Positions 17,092 through 26,065 of a DNA stretch of 64,000 nt are shown piece by piece. The notes under the pieces were generated by a model. The model ran no database searches. It was not told the origin of the DNA and was given only the letters and a program-made list of their open reading frames with translations. Origin of the DNA: Marixanthomonas sp002364245 (GTDB taxonomy: Bacteria > Bacteroidota > Bacteroidia > Flavobacteriales > Flavobacteriaceae); the NCBI GenBank assembly GCA_963973455.1, contig CAXAZF010000007.1:62001-126000 (forward strand). The letters run 5' to 3'. Every line of letters begins with the position of its first letter. Within the stretch, counting starts at the first letter, position 1. The translations under genes were made by a program, and so were the position numbers.

Positions 17092-18240
17092 ATGAAAAAA
17101 GTTTATTTTGACAGCGCAGCGACAACCGAACTGCGAAGCGATGTAATACGATGTATCACCGAAGTGTTAAAAACAGAATACGGAAATCCCTCATCTACAC
17201 ATTCGTATGGTAGATCAGCTAAATCATTACTTGAAAATGCAAGAAAGCAAATTGCAGGATATTTGAATGTTTCGGCTGCTGAAATAATTTTCACTTCCGG
17301 CGGTACCGAAGCCGATAATTTAATATTGAACAGTTGTGCGCGCGATTTGGGCGTTAAACGGATTATTTCGAGCAAGATTGAACACCACGCCGTGTTGCAC
17401 ACCCTTACCGAGCTGGAAAACAACCATGGCATTCAAGTAGATTATGTAAAGCTGGACGAATGTGGCCATATAAACTTTGATCATTTTGAGTCTTTATTGA
17501 AAGAAGGCGATAAAAAAACCTTAGTAAGTTTAATGCACGTTAATAACGAAATAGGGAATATTTTAGATATTGAACGTACCGCCAACCTTTGTAAAGAATA
17601 TGATGCGTTGTTTCATAGCGACACCGTACAATCGGTAGGGCATTATGAGTTGGATTTTTCTGAAATTCCTATAGATTTTGCAGCGGTCGCAGCACATAAA
17701 TTTCATGGACCCAAAGGCGCTGGGTTTGCTTTTATCCGTAAAAATAGCGGATTAAAGCCTTTGATTTTTGGAGGGGAGCAAGAACGCGGTATGCGTGCAG
17801 GAACAGAATCTGTCTTTGCCATCGCTGGAATGGCCGAAGCACTTAAAATTTCTTACCAAAACCTCGAAAAAGAACGCAATTACATAGTAGAACTTAAAAA
17901 CTACTTTAAAGAAAAACTCACTGCAGAAATACCAGGAATAAAATTTAATGGGGCTTGTGATGATGATGAAAACAGTACGTACACACTTTTAAACGTTTGT
18001 TTGCCTATTTCACCAGAAAAAGCAATGATGTTGTTGTTTCAACTAGATTTAAACGGAATCGCCTGTTCTAAAGGGAGCGCCTGTCAAAGTGGAAGTGGGA
18101 AAGGCTCTCATGTTTTGAATGAAATATTAAGTGAAGACGATATGAAAAAACCATCCATTCGGTTCTCCTTTTCAAGCTTCAACAAAAAAGACGAAGTGGA
18201 TTATGTGGTTGGGGTGTTAAAAGAGTTTATTGAAAAGTAG
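17092..18240 (+). CDS. Cysteine desulfurase (NifS/IscS-type)
   Basis: A 382-residue class V PLP enzyme. It shows FDSAATTELR at the N-terminus, the FTSGGTEADN cofactor loop (about 67-76), the HAVLHT histidine region, the PLP lysine K203 in AAHKFHGPKG, and the catalytic cysteine C331 in GSACQSGS. It removes sulfur from cysteine as a persulfide for Fe-S cluster or tRNA thiolation. There are no isc, suf or tRNA-thiolation partners next to it, so which pathway it feeds is not clear. The catalytic cysteine loop is the group I (IscS/NifS) form rather than SufS. Confidence 0.93.
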   Translation: MKKVYFDSAATTELRSDVIRCITEVLKTEYGNPSSTHSYGRSAKSLLENARKQIAGYLNVSAAEIIFTSGGTEADNLILNSCARDLGVKRIISSKIEHHAVLHTLTELENNHGIQVDYVKLDECGHINFDHFESLLKEGDKKTLVSLMHVNNEIGNILDIERTANLCKEYDALFHSDTVQSVGHYELDFSEIPIDFAAVAAHKFHGPKGAGFAFIRKNSGLKPLIFGGEQERGMRAGTESVFAIAGMAEALKISYQNLEKERNYIVELKNYFKEKLTAEIPGIKFNGACDDDENSTYTLLNVCLPISPEKAMMLLFQLDLNGIACSKGSACQSGSGKGSHVLNEILSEDDMKKPSIRFSFSSFNKKDEVDYVVGVLKEFIEK

Positions 18241-18281
18241 CTAACGGTCGATCGACACTGACGTTAAAGTTAAAACTCAAT

Positions 18282-20744
18282 TTAAAACTTAGCCGTCAGC
18301 CTCACATTAAAAACCCGTGGCGTTAGGTAATTAGGAATAGCGTATTGCACTTTGGTATATACATCTCGCACAAACGTATTGGTAATGGAGTTTTGCACAT
18401 CGAATATGTTAAAAACTTCTGCACCGATAGTTAGTTCTTTAAACGGTTTTAACCAACCGCTATCCCTTAATTTGTTTTCATTCACTATTACATAGGATAC
18501 TCCAAGATCGGCTCGTTTATAATCTGGTAAACGTACTTGGTAGTCATATGGATCTGCATAACTTGGTGAACCGCCTGGTAAGCCAGTGTTGTATACTAGG
18601 TTTAAATACATCTTTAAATCTGGGATTATTTTTACGTAATCCTGAAACAACATCGCAAACTTCAACCGTTGATCCGTTGGCCGAAAGATATACCCACGAT
18701 CGTCAATGTTTTCTTCGGTTTTTAGATACCCGAAACTTACCCAGCTTTCTGTACCTGGAACAAATTCTCCCGCAAGGCGTGCATCCAATCCATATGCATA
18801 GGCAACTGCGTTATTAATGGCACGGTACCGAATACGTACGTTTTCCAAGGTATATGGATTTACATCAGTCAAGCTTTTGTAATATATTTCAGAGTTTAAT
18901 CGGAATGGACGTCCCCATAGGTCAAAACTGTAATCGTTTCCTAATACAATATGAACGGATTGTTGCGCTTTTACATCTGGTCTAACCGTTCCTGTAGAAT
19001 CACGCAATTCACGATAAAAAGGGGGTTGGTGATATAATCCTCCAGATAAGCGAAACAGCATATCCATATCCCAGTCGGGTTTTAAGGATATTTGTCCACG
19101 TGGACTAAAAACCATTTGCGAGGTGCTTTCTATGCCATCGCCACTTACGTTCCAGTTGTGCGCCCGTACACCGGCATTTAGCCAAACATCGTTAGAACCT
19201 AAAGTGGTTCGTCGGCTCCATTGTGCGTATCCTGAAACTCGGTCTATTTGCACATCATTTTGCGCTCTAATTGTGGTGTAAGGTACAATTGGCGAAGTAA
19301 AAGGTTCGTATGGTTGGTCGTTGGCAAGATCGGGAATAGGTGGCCTGATGGAAAACCCAGCCGAATCGATAATCTCGTATTCCTGCACGCGGTCACGGAT
19401 ATCTTCGTGAGTGTATTTTATACCGTATTCAATGGTATTTTCGTCTAAGTTGAGTGTCCCTTTATGTTCGGCATTAAAAATTAACGCATCCAAGTCATTA
19501 CGGGCGTGGGTAAGTTGGCCGCCAATTCCTTCGGTAAATTCTACTTCGCCTAAATCTTCATCCCCAATATTGGTATTCACTTCACCTAATCGATATTCTG
19601 CCAAAATATCATAATATTCCTGCTCGGTAGTCTGGTATGCGGAAGCGATAAACTTGGCTGTATAATTTTCAGAAGCTACATAGGTTCCTTTAAAGGCACC
19701 AAAATAGGTGTTGTAGCGGTCTTGTTCTTGACCTTCATAGAAAACCAATAATGCTACGGGGTCTGCAATAGTACCAAAATTGGTCTGTCTTGTTAATGGT
19801 TCGTAATCATAATCGTTGATGGAAACATTTCCTAAAAAGCCCAATTCAAATTTATTGCTGATTTTATACGTTAAATACGTTTGCGCATCGGCAAACCGTG
19901 GTCTAAAGTTGGTTTCAGTCTGTTTAGCGTCTACCAACAAGCTGTTGTCACGGTAACGCAAACCAACAATCCCGGTTAACCTTCCGTCATTTGAAATACC
20001 ACCTGCTGAAACACTGGCGCCCAATAAACTTAAATCTGCCGTGGCACTAAAATCTGCCGGTCTGCGGTAGGTAATATCCAACACTGACGACAATTTATCC
20101 CCGTATTTTGCTTGAAAACCACCTGCGGAAAAGTCAACGTTTGAGGTTAAATCGCTATTTACAAAACTGAGTCCTTCCTGTTGCCCGCTTCTTATTAAAA
20201 ACGGACGATAGACTTCAATTTCATTAACATAAACCAAATTTTCATCGTAATTTCCACCACGGACGGCGTATTGTGTACTCAGTTCATTGTTGCTATTTAC
20301 TCCGGGAAGTGATTTTAGTAAATTTTCGACCCCTGCATTGGCACCCGGTATTTTACGGATGGCTTCGGGACTGATGGTAGTAATACCTTCTACACGTTTT
20401 CGTTCTCGTCCTGAGATAACCACTGTTGCAATTTGTTCTACGTTTGTATTCATTACCGGGTTAAGCTCATAATCTTCGTTGGCACCTAAATTTAAAGTTA
20501 CTTGTACTTTTTTATGGCCTACGTGCGAAAAAGTAAGGGTCACGTCTTTATTTGCAGGGATTTCCATTAGATAATACCCGTTAAAGTCAGATAAGCTTCC
20601 TTCATCGTCATAAGAAATAGAAGCCCCAACAACTGGTTGGTTTTCTTCATTAAGAATAACACCTTTAACAACTGCTTGTTGTGAAAACACAGTTGCGGAA
20701 ATAAAGAATAAGGTAAGCAGTAGGGGTAGCGATTTTGTTTTCAA
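18282..20744 (-). CDS. TonB-dependent outer membrane receptor with CarboxypepD-like N-domain
   Basis: An 820-residue protein with a signal peptide (about 21 residues, ending VFSQ). A CarboxypepD_reg-like beta domain (VVKGVILNEENQPVVGASISY, about 24-105) precedes a plug domain starting near the ISGRERKR segment at about 110 and containing SLPGVN and the YAVRGGNYDENLVYVN motif. The remainder forms the 22-strand barrel and ends with a C-terminal phenylalanine (RLTAKF), typical of outer membrane insertion. The substrate is not known; no SusD partner is present. It lies 15 bases after the M23 peptidase gene and shares its transcript. Confidence 0.93.
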   Translation of the reverse strand: MKTKSLPLLLTLFFISATVFSQQAVVKGVILNEENQPVVGASISYDDEGSLSDFNGYYLMEIPANKDVTLTFSHVGHKKVQVTLNLGANEDYELNPVMNTNVEQIATVVISGRERKRVEGITTISPEAIRKIPGANAGVENLLKSLPGVNSNNELSTQYAVRGGNYDENLVYVNEIEVYRPFLIRSGQQEGLSFVNSDLTSNVDFSAGGFQAKYGDKLSSVLDITYRRPADFSATADLSLLGASVSAGGISNDGRLTGIVGLRYRDNSLLVDAKQTETNFRPRFADAQTYLTYKISNKFELGFLGNVSINDYDYEPLTRQTNFGTIADPVALLVFYEGQEQDRYNTYFGAFKGTYVASENYTAKFIASAYQTTEQEYYDILAEYRLGEVNTNIGDEDLGEVEFTEGIGGQLTHARNDLDALIFNAEHKGTLNLDENTIEYGIKYTHEDIRDRVQEYEIIDSAGFSIRPPIPDLANDQPYEPFTSPIVPYTTIRAQNDVQIDRVSGYAQWSRRTTLGSNDVWLNAGVRAHNWNVSGDGIESTSQMVFSPRGQISLKPDWDMDMLFRLSGGLYHQPPFYRELRDSTGTVRPDVKAQQSVHIVLGNDYSFDLWGRPFRLNSEIYYKSLTDVNPYTLENVRIRYRAINNAVAYAYGLDARLAGEFVPGTESWVSFGYLKTEENIDDRGYIFRPTDQRLKFAMLFQDYVKIIPDLKMYLNLVYNTGLPGGSPSYADPYDYQVRLPDYKRADLGVSYVIVNENKLRDSGWLKPFKELTIGAEVFNIFDVQNSITNTFVRDVYTKVQYAIPNYLTPRVFNVRLTAKF

Positions 20745-20759
20745 AAGCAGTAGTTGTTA

Positions 20760-22448
20760 TTATTGTTTTCTGAAAAATGTTGCCTCAAATGTAGCACTAT
20801 TTCCCACATTATCGGTAACAATTACTTTCAAATTGTTTTCGGATTCAGATATAATTCCGTCATCAAAATTATAGGTTATAACGTCTTTTTTGTAATCATA
20901 TTCCATTAAAATGAATTTTCCGTTAATAGTTCCCCGGTATGAGCTTATACCGCTTAGGTCGTCATTAATAGAAAGTTGCAATGTTTTATTGTTGCTTACC
21001 CATTTGCCATCATCAAAATTAATAGGTTTAATGGTTGGTGCCGTGGTATCTGTTGCAATAACAAAAGTGCCGAACGTTCGGGTTTTAGCTGAGAGCTTGT
21101 CGCCCTTACGATAGGTTGTGTTGTAATAAGGACGGCCATAATAATTTAACCTACCAATGTACAGTTTGTTTTTATCAACATCATTATAGTTTGAAACATC
21201 TGCCGTAATGGTAATATTTTTATGGATAGGGATTACATCGGTATGAAAATGAAGCGTGTCACTGGAGGTGTTAATATCAAGAAACGTATTTTCATATAGA
21301 CTATTGGCGGGAATATATACACTGTATTTGCCTTTGGTTATCGATGTAGCTTGATCTGCATAAATGTAATCATTTGAATTTTCAATTTCCCTTGGCGTGG
21401 TGATTTCTTCTTTTTTTCCTTCAATTGGAACGGTAATAACGGTTTCATTTCCTTTAAAATCTCTCACTTTAATGGTATAATTTGCATTAAAACCTTCTTT
21501 AACTTGAATATAGCCATCAGCGTCCTCATTTACAATTATACTCAATGGGTTGTTAGATTGTCTGAAAAGTTTTTGAACACGGCTCTTGTTGGTCATCCAG
21601 TAATCATAATCTATAAACCGATTGAGGTAGCGTGTTTCAGCAAAGGAAAATTTTTCAAATAGGATATTTATTTTTTCTTGCCCATTATAAGTCGTTTTTA
21701 TTTGATATACGCCATTTTTATTAGAAGCCCCATCCCACTGATCATTGGTTGATACTCCAAAGCCTATTTTACCATAAGCCTTTATTTTTTCTGTTTTGTA
21801 ACTACCATCTTTCTGAAGGATTAATCGAAGCTTGGTGCGGTCTTGACTATGATTTATTTGTGAGTCTTTATTAATTGGATAAGCCAAAAGACTACTGATT
21901 AATGGTTTTTTGGAATCGGGAACATCAATACCAAAAAGTAGCGGATTCATAGGCCTTGAAGCACCGTCGCGTATTTCAAAATGGAGATGGGGACCACCAC
22001 TTCCACCACTGTTTCCCGAATAGGCGATTAAATCACCTTTGTTTACCTTAAGGGCCGAAGCATTAGGGAATAGTTCAATCTCGTATGTTTCTTTGTCGTA
22101 TTGTTTCTCTTTAACAAAATTGGCTATATCCCCAGCGTAATTCTGTAAATGTGCATAGACTGTAGAATAGCCATTGGGATGTTTAATATATAACGCTTTT
22201 CCGTATCCATAATGCGATACTTTTATACGGCTTACATACCCATCGGCGGGAGCATAAATTGGAATCCCTTCACGCTGCTGGGTTTTAATGTCCAAACCAC
22301 TATGAAAATGATTAGAACGTAATTCTCCAAAACTTCCAGAAAGGATCATTGGAATATCCATTGGATTACTAAAATAGTTTTCAGGTATCGATTTTTGTCC
22401 ATAAACTGTAATGCCTACCAGTAAAAAGCAGAATATAAATTTCTTCAT
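20760..22448 (-). CDS. M23 family metallopeptidase (cell-wall endopeptidase)
   Basis: A signal peptide (MKKFIFCFLLVGITVYG) exports the 562-residue protein to the periplasm. The peptidase_M23 core sits in the first third: HFHSGLD (ligands H49, D53) and GGPHLHFE with H154/H156 complete the zinc site, with YGYGKALYIKHPNG and GDLIAYSGNSG between. The large C-terminal part is beta-rich and unassigned, with an Ig-like end. The protein probably cleaves peptidoglycan cross-links. It is encoded upstream of a TonB receptor in the same operon, an arrangement whose meaning is unclear. Confidence 0.93.
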   Translation of the reverse strand: MKKFIFCFLLVGITVYGQKSIPENYFSNPMDIPMILSGSFGELRSNHFHSGLDIKTQQREGIPIYAPADGYVSRIKVSHYGYGKALYIKHPNGYSTVYAHLQNYAGDIANFVKEKQYDKETYEIELFPNASALKVNKGDLIAYSGNSGGSGGPHLHFEIRDGASRPMNPLLFGIDVPDSKKPLISSLLAYPINKDSQINHSQDRTKLRLILQKDGSYKTEKIKAYGKIGFGVSTNDQWDGASNKNGVYQIKTTYNGQEKINILFEKFSFAETRYLNRFIDYDYWMTNKSRVQKLFRQSNNPLSIIVNEDADGYIQVKEGFNANYTIKVRDFKGNETVITVPIEGKKEEITTPREIENSNDYIYADQATSITKGKYSVYIPANSLYENTFLDINTSSDTLHFHTDVIPIHKNITITADVSNYNDVDKNKLYIGRLNYYGRPYYNTTYRKGDKLSAKTRTFGTFVIATDTTAPTIKPINFDDGKWVSNNKTLQLSINDDLSGISSYRGTINGKFILMEYDYKKDVITYNFDDGIISESENNLKVIVTDNVGNSATFEATFFRKQ

Positions 22449-22541
22449 AGGGTAAAAATAATAATATGCTTATTTAAAAAAGGGGAGTAGGGTGATTTTA
22501 TTGTGCAATTATTCAATAATACAAAAAATTACAGAAAACTG

Positions 22542-22572
22542 TTGTCTTATTGAAACACGAATGTTAACTTTG
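22542..22572 (+). promoter_or_regulatory. Promoter for the zapB-like/zapA/6S/rny run
   Basis: TTG at 22542-22544, a 20-base spacer and a perfect TAACTTTG at 22565-22572 match the Bacteroidota consensus. Transcription would begin near 22576, 24 bases before the first ATG. Confidence 0.6.
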
Positions 22573-22599
22573 TGTTAGAAGTATTGAAATAAATTTTTA

Positions 22600-22890
22600 A
22601 TGAGCAACCTTTCAGAAATTGTTGATTCTCTTGAAAATAGGATTAGTAAGTTATTGCATAGGCACGAAAAACTGAAGCAAAAAAACGCTACTTTAGAAGA
22701 AGAACTTGACGGTTTACGTTCACAAAAGGATGAATCTGACAAAGAAATTGAGACCCTGCGTGAGAAATGTAGTTCGTTGAAAATGGCAAATTCAATGCTT
22801 GGCAGCGACCAATACAAAAGAGATACAAAGCTCAAGATAAATGCTTTAGTTCGGGAAATTGACCAATGTATTACTCAACTTTCTGAATAA
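22600..22890 (+). CDS. Small coiled-coil protein, ZapB-like by position and form
   Basis: This 96-residue acidic/basic heptad-rich protein is a long coiled coil with no other domain: leucines and isoleucines at regular spacing from residue 4 to about 75 (SLENRISKLLHRHEKLKQKN, then LEEELDGLRSQKDESDKEIETLREKCSSL). It sits 12 bases upstream of zapA, so both are co-translated. In E. coli ZapB, also a small coiled coil, binds ZapA at the division ring but is encoded elsewhere. I infer a ZapA partner role; sequence similarity alone cannot establish it. Confidence 0.75.
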   Translation: MSNLSEIVDSLENRISKLLHRHEKLKQKNATLEEELDGLRSQKDESDKEIETLREKCSSLKMANSMLGSDQYKRDTKLKINALVREIDQCITQLSE

Positions 22891-22902
22891 AAGAAAAACT
22901 AA

Positions 22903-23193
22903 ATGTCAGACCAACTAAAAATAAAACTTTCTATTGCCGATAGGGTATACCCGTTAACAATAAACCCTTCACAAGAAGAGGGGCTGCGGTTAGCCACTAA
23001 GAAAATAGAAGAAATGATTAAAAGGTTTGAAAAAAGCTATGCCGTGAGGGACAAGCAAGATGTATTAGCTATGTGCGCTTTACAGTTTGCCGCTCAGGTA
23101 GAGCAAAAACAGATAGATAAAACAAATGACAAGCAGGAAATGGAAGATAAGCTAGAAGCTTTAAACCAATTACTGCAAGAGCACTTGTCATAA
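22903..23193 (+). CDS. zapA: Cell division protein ZapA
   Basis: The 96-residue protein matches ZapA in length and pattern: an N-terminal beta hairpin (KIKLSIADRVYPLTINPSQEEGLR), an amphipathic helix (AATKKIEEMIKRF-like region), the FEKSYAVRDKQDVLAMCALQFA segment, and a C-terminal coiled coil. ZapA stabilises FtsZ filaments at midcell. It follows a coiled-coil gene that may encode its partner, and is followed by a structured RNA and rny, all on one strand. The zapA-then-6S RNA order is also known from E. coli. Confidence 0.92.
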   Translation: MSDQLKIKLSIADRVYPLTINPSQEEGLRLATKKIEEMIKRFEKSYAVRDKQDVLAMCALQFAAQVEQKQIDKTNDKQEMEDKLEALNQLLQEHLS

Positions 23194-23214
23194 ACGTTCT
23201 TTACATAACAAGGT

Positions 23215-23381
23215 TACTGCCTGCATTAATATCTTTTTGGTAAACTCAACACTAATTCTTATAAGAAGGGTGAGTTAAAGCTGTTAAAACGAGCCGTCTT
23301 TGAGCGGATGTTTGACCAGTTTGTTAGCCCTAAACTTTCTTTTAGGAGTTTATTCAAAACACATTAGTGCAGGCTTTTTTT
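23215..23381 (+). ncRNA. Structured non-coding RNA, probably a 6S RNA (flavobacterial type)
   Basis: The 207 bases between zapA and rny contain no ORF but a strong fold. A 12-bp closing stem joins 23219-23230 (GCCTGCATTAAT) to 23363-23374 (ATTAGTGCAGGC), followed by a T-run at 23375, as in an intrinsically terminated RNA. Inside are hairpins 23243-23248/23271-23276 (AACTCA/TGAGTT), 23256-23259/23264-23267, a small stem around 23287-23313, and 23329-23334/23341-23346 (CCTAAA/TTTAGG). Position is the main argument for 6S: in gammaproteobacteria ssrS lies just downstream of zapA. 6S RNA binds the housekeeping RNA polymerase and tunes transcription in stationary phase. Other small RNAs cannot be excluded. 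Confidence 0.6.
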
Positions 23382-23400
23382 ATATATAAAGTTTATAATT

Positions 23401-24966
23401 ATGGACAATATGGTTACCCCTATAATAGTGGGACTAGTCGCCTTAGCAGTTGGTTTTTTAATAGCCAAGCTAATAGAGCGAAATAACTCTTCCCATTTAA
23501 TAAAATCAGCAAAGAAAAACGCAGCTTCTATTTTAAAGGAAGCCAAAACCGAAGCTGAATCAATTAAAAAAGACAAAATATTACAAGCCAAGGAAAAGTT
23601 TATCGAGCTTAAATCTGAACACGAAAAAGTGATTACTAAGCGTGAAAGTAAGATGGCTGAAGCCGAAAAACGTACAAAAGATAAAGAGTCACAAGTTTCT
23701 AGTGAATTAGCAAAAACTAAAAAGCTCAATTCACAAATAGAAGGAAAGCAGAAAGAATATGATGAGCGCTTAGACTTCCTAGAAAAGAAACAAGACGAGG
23801 TAGAAAAATTCCGTAGAAGTCAAATTGAACAATTAGAAGTGATTTCAAGTCTTTCGGCTGAAGAAGCAAAATCACAATTAGTAGAGAGCTTAAAAGATGA
23901 GGCTAAGACCGATGCAATGAAATTTGTGCAGTCTTCTATTGAGGAAGCAAAAATGACTGCGCAGCAAGAAGCCAAGAAAATAGTGATCAACACAATACAG
24001 CGTATCGGTACTGAAGAAGCTATAGATAACTGCGTATCAGTATTCAACTTGGAAAGTGATGATGTGAAAGGTCGAATCATTGGTCGCGAAGGACGAAATA
24101 TTAGAGCATTAGAGGCTGCCACAGGTGTTGAAATTATTGTGGATGACACTCCGGAAGCAATTATCTTATCTTGCTTTGATTCAGTACGTAGGGAAGTAGC
24201 CCGATTATCATTGCATAAATTAGTTACCGATGGCCGTATTCACCCAGCACGTATTGAAGAAGTCGTTAAAAAGACTTCAAAACAAATTGAAGACGAAATA
24301 CTTGAAGTTGGTAAACGAACCGTAATCGACCTCGGAATTCACGGCTTAAGCCCTGAATTAATTAAAGCGGTAGGTAGAATGAGATACCGCTCGTCTTACG
24401 GTCAAAACTTATTGCATCACTCTCGTGAAGTTGCTAGATTATGTGGTGTGATGGCTTCAGAATTGGGATTGAACCCAAAACTAGCTAAAAGAGCCGGTCT
24501 ATTACACGATATCGGTAAAGTGCCAGAAACCGAAACAGAAGTGCCTCACGCAATTTTAGGAATGCAATGGGCCGAAAAATACGGCGAAAAAGCAGAGGTT
24601 TGCAACGCCATCGGTGCTCACCACGATGAAATAGAAATGACAAGCCTTTTATCACCAATCGTTCAAGTATGTGATGCGATTAGCGGTGCCCGTCCAGGTG
24701 CTCGCCGTCAAGTGCTAGATTCATATATTCAGCGTCTTAAAGACCTTGAGGATATTGCTTTTGGCTTTAATGGTGTAAATAAAGCGTACGCTATTCAAGC
24801 GGGTCGTGAGCTTAGGGTTATGGTTGAAAGTGAAAAAGTAAGTGATGATAAAGCAGCACAGCTTTCTTTTGAAATTTCACAGAAAATTCAAACTGATATG
24901 ACGTATCCAGGACAAGTAAAAGTAACCGTGATACGGGAAACAAGAGCTGTAAACGTGGCTAAATAA
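23401..24966 (+). CDS. rny: Ribonuclease Y
   Basis: The 521-residue product has the full RNase Y architecture: an N-terminal membrane anchor (residues 5-23, ending at KLIERN), a long charged coiled coil (about 30-210), a KH domain with GRIIGREGRNIRALEAATGVE (about 221-245), and an HD domain with LHHSREVARLCG and LLHDIGKV for metal binding, ending in a conserved MTYPGQVKVTVIRE segment. It is a membrane-bound endonuclease that initiates mRNA decay. It begins 20 bases after the T-run of the 6S-like RNA and ends at an intrinsic terminator. Confidence 0.97.
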   Translation: MDNMVTPIIVGLVALAVGFLIAKLIERNNSSHLIKSAKKNAASILKEAKTEAESIKKDKILQAKEKFIELKSEHEKVITKRESKMAEAEKRTKDKESQVSSELAKTKKLNSQIEGKQKEYDERLDFLEKKQDEVEKFRRSQIEQLEVISSLSAEEAKSQLVESLKDEAKTDAMKFVQSSIEEAKMTAQQEAKKIVINTIQRIGTEEAIDNCVSVFNLESDDVKGRIIGREGRNIRALEAATGVEIIVDDTPEAIILSCFDSVRREVARLSLHKLVTDGRIHPARIEEVVKKTSKQIEDEILEVGKRTVIDLGIHGLSPELIKAVGRMRYRSSYGQNLLHHSREVARLCGVMASELGLNPKLAKRAGLLHDIGKVPETETEVPHAILGMQWAEKYGEKAEVCNAIGAHHDEIEMTSLLSPIVQVCDAISGARPGARRQVLDSYIQRLKDLEDIAFGFNGVNKAYAIQAGRELRVMVESEKVSDDKAAQLSFEISQKIQTDMTYPGQVKVTVIRETRAVNVAK

Positions 24967-24984
24967 AATTTAAATTAGATTATA

Positions 24985-25019
24985 TAAAAAAGGCATGGTA
25001 AAAAACCACGCCTTTTTTA
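24985..25019 (+). terminator. Intrinsic terminator after rny
   Basis: A hairpin of AAAGGCATGGT and ACCACGCCTTT (one A-C mismatch) closes a short A-rich loop and is followed by a T-run. Confidence 0.75.
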
Positions 25020-25036
25020 TTTCTATAACAAGTATA

Positions 25037-25984
25037 TTAATCGTTATAGATGTTTTCATATCCTTTTTCTGGAGCTTCAAAAAACTTACCAGTAATAAAA
25101 CGATAATTTTTATTCAGCTCTTTAATGGTTTTCATATCATCATTGTCCAACTGCACGCTGGCTGCTTGAAAATTATCCTTTATATGCTCTTTGCTGGCAG
25201 ATTTTGGTATGGTGGCTATTCCACGTTGGTTGTGCCAGTTAATTAGCACCTGAGCGGTTGAAGCACCATTTTTTCTTGCAATTTCTTTAATCTCATCAAT
25301 TTCCATCAAATTTGGTTCGTCTTCACCTTTCATAGCGGCACTACGATCACCAGAACCTAATGGGGAATAAGCGGTCATTAAAATATCTTCACTTTTACAG
25401 AAATCTACCAAATCATCTTGTTGTAAATACGGGTGCATTTCCACTTGATTCATTTCAGGCTTTATTTCAGCTTTTGAAATTAAATCCTTTAGCTTTTCTT
25501 TACTGAAATTTGAGACCCCAATATGTTTGGTGTGTCCTGTTTTTTTGGCGGTTTCCATTTGCTTCCAAGTTTCAATAATTGGAGCTTCTTCTGGTGATAA
25601 ATAATCTGATGTTTTTTCTGGAAAACCAACACCCGGTCTAAAAGCTACGGGCCAATGGACTAAGTAAAGGTCTAAATAATCTAATTTTAGCTTTTTAAGG
25701 GAATCTTCAATCGCAGGAATCACTTGCCCTTCTTGGTGGGCGTCGTTCCAAAGTTTAGATGTAACAAATACATCTTCCCGCATAATGTTTCCTTCTGCAA
25801 ATACCTCAGAAAGTGCTTCGCCTATTTCTTCTTCATTTCCATAAACAGCGGCCGTGTCAATATGTCTATAACCGGCATACAAAGCTTCTTTTACTGCTTT
25901 TTTTACATCGTTTCCGGTTGCTTTCCAAGTTCCTAATCCTATGGCGTGCATTGTGTCGCCATTGTCAAATTTCAGTGTTTTCAT
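25037..25984 (-). CDS. Aldo/keto reductase
   Basis: A 315-residue TIM-barrel oxidoreductase. The catalytic tetrad is visible: D43 and Y48 in HIDTAAVYGNE, K77 in VTSKLW, and H110 in LYLVHWP. GVSNFS and IPKSASKEHIKDN toward the C-terminus form the NADPH site. It likely reduces aldehydes or ketones with NADPH; the physiological substrate is unknown. It is a single gene, convergent with rny and upstream of xerD's end by about 80 bases, with no sign of operon structure. Confidence 0.93.
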   Translation of the reverse strand: MKTLKFDNGDTMHAIGLGTWKATGNDVKKAVKEALYAGYRHIDTAAVYGNEEEIGEALSEVFAEGNIMREDVFVTSKLWNDAHQEGQVIPAIEDSLKKLKLDYLDLYLVHWPVAFRPGVGFPEKTSDYLSPEEAPIIETWKQMETAKKTGHTKHIGVSNFSKEKLKDLISKAEIKPEMNQVEMHPYLQQDDLVDFCKSEDILMTAYSPLGSGDRSAAMKGEDEPNLMEIDEIKEIARKNGASTAQVLINWHNQRGIATIPKSASKEHIKDNFQAASVQLDNDDMKTIKELNKNYRFITGKFFEAPEKGYENIYND

Positions 25985-26065
25985 AATCTAATTTCTTTTT
26001 TGTTTAAGATACAAAACACTCGTTTTTATAGAAAGGGGATTTAAGCTTTTAGCGTTTTTTTAACC

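Noticed and set aside
18247..18256. Perfect 10-base palindrome GTCGATCGAC after the cysteine desulfurase gene.
   Set aside because: Short palindromes occur by chance, it has no partner repeat nearby, and it is not followed by a T-run as a terminator would be.
23215..23381. Alternative view that the zapA-rny RNA is only a terminator for zapA.
   Set aside because: The fold is about 165 bases with a closing stem plus at least three inner hairpins, much larger than an intrinsic terminator, although its 3' T-run could also terminate transcription.
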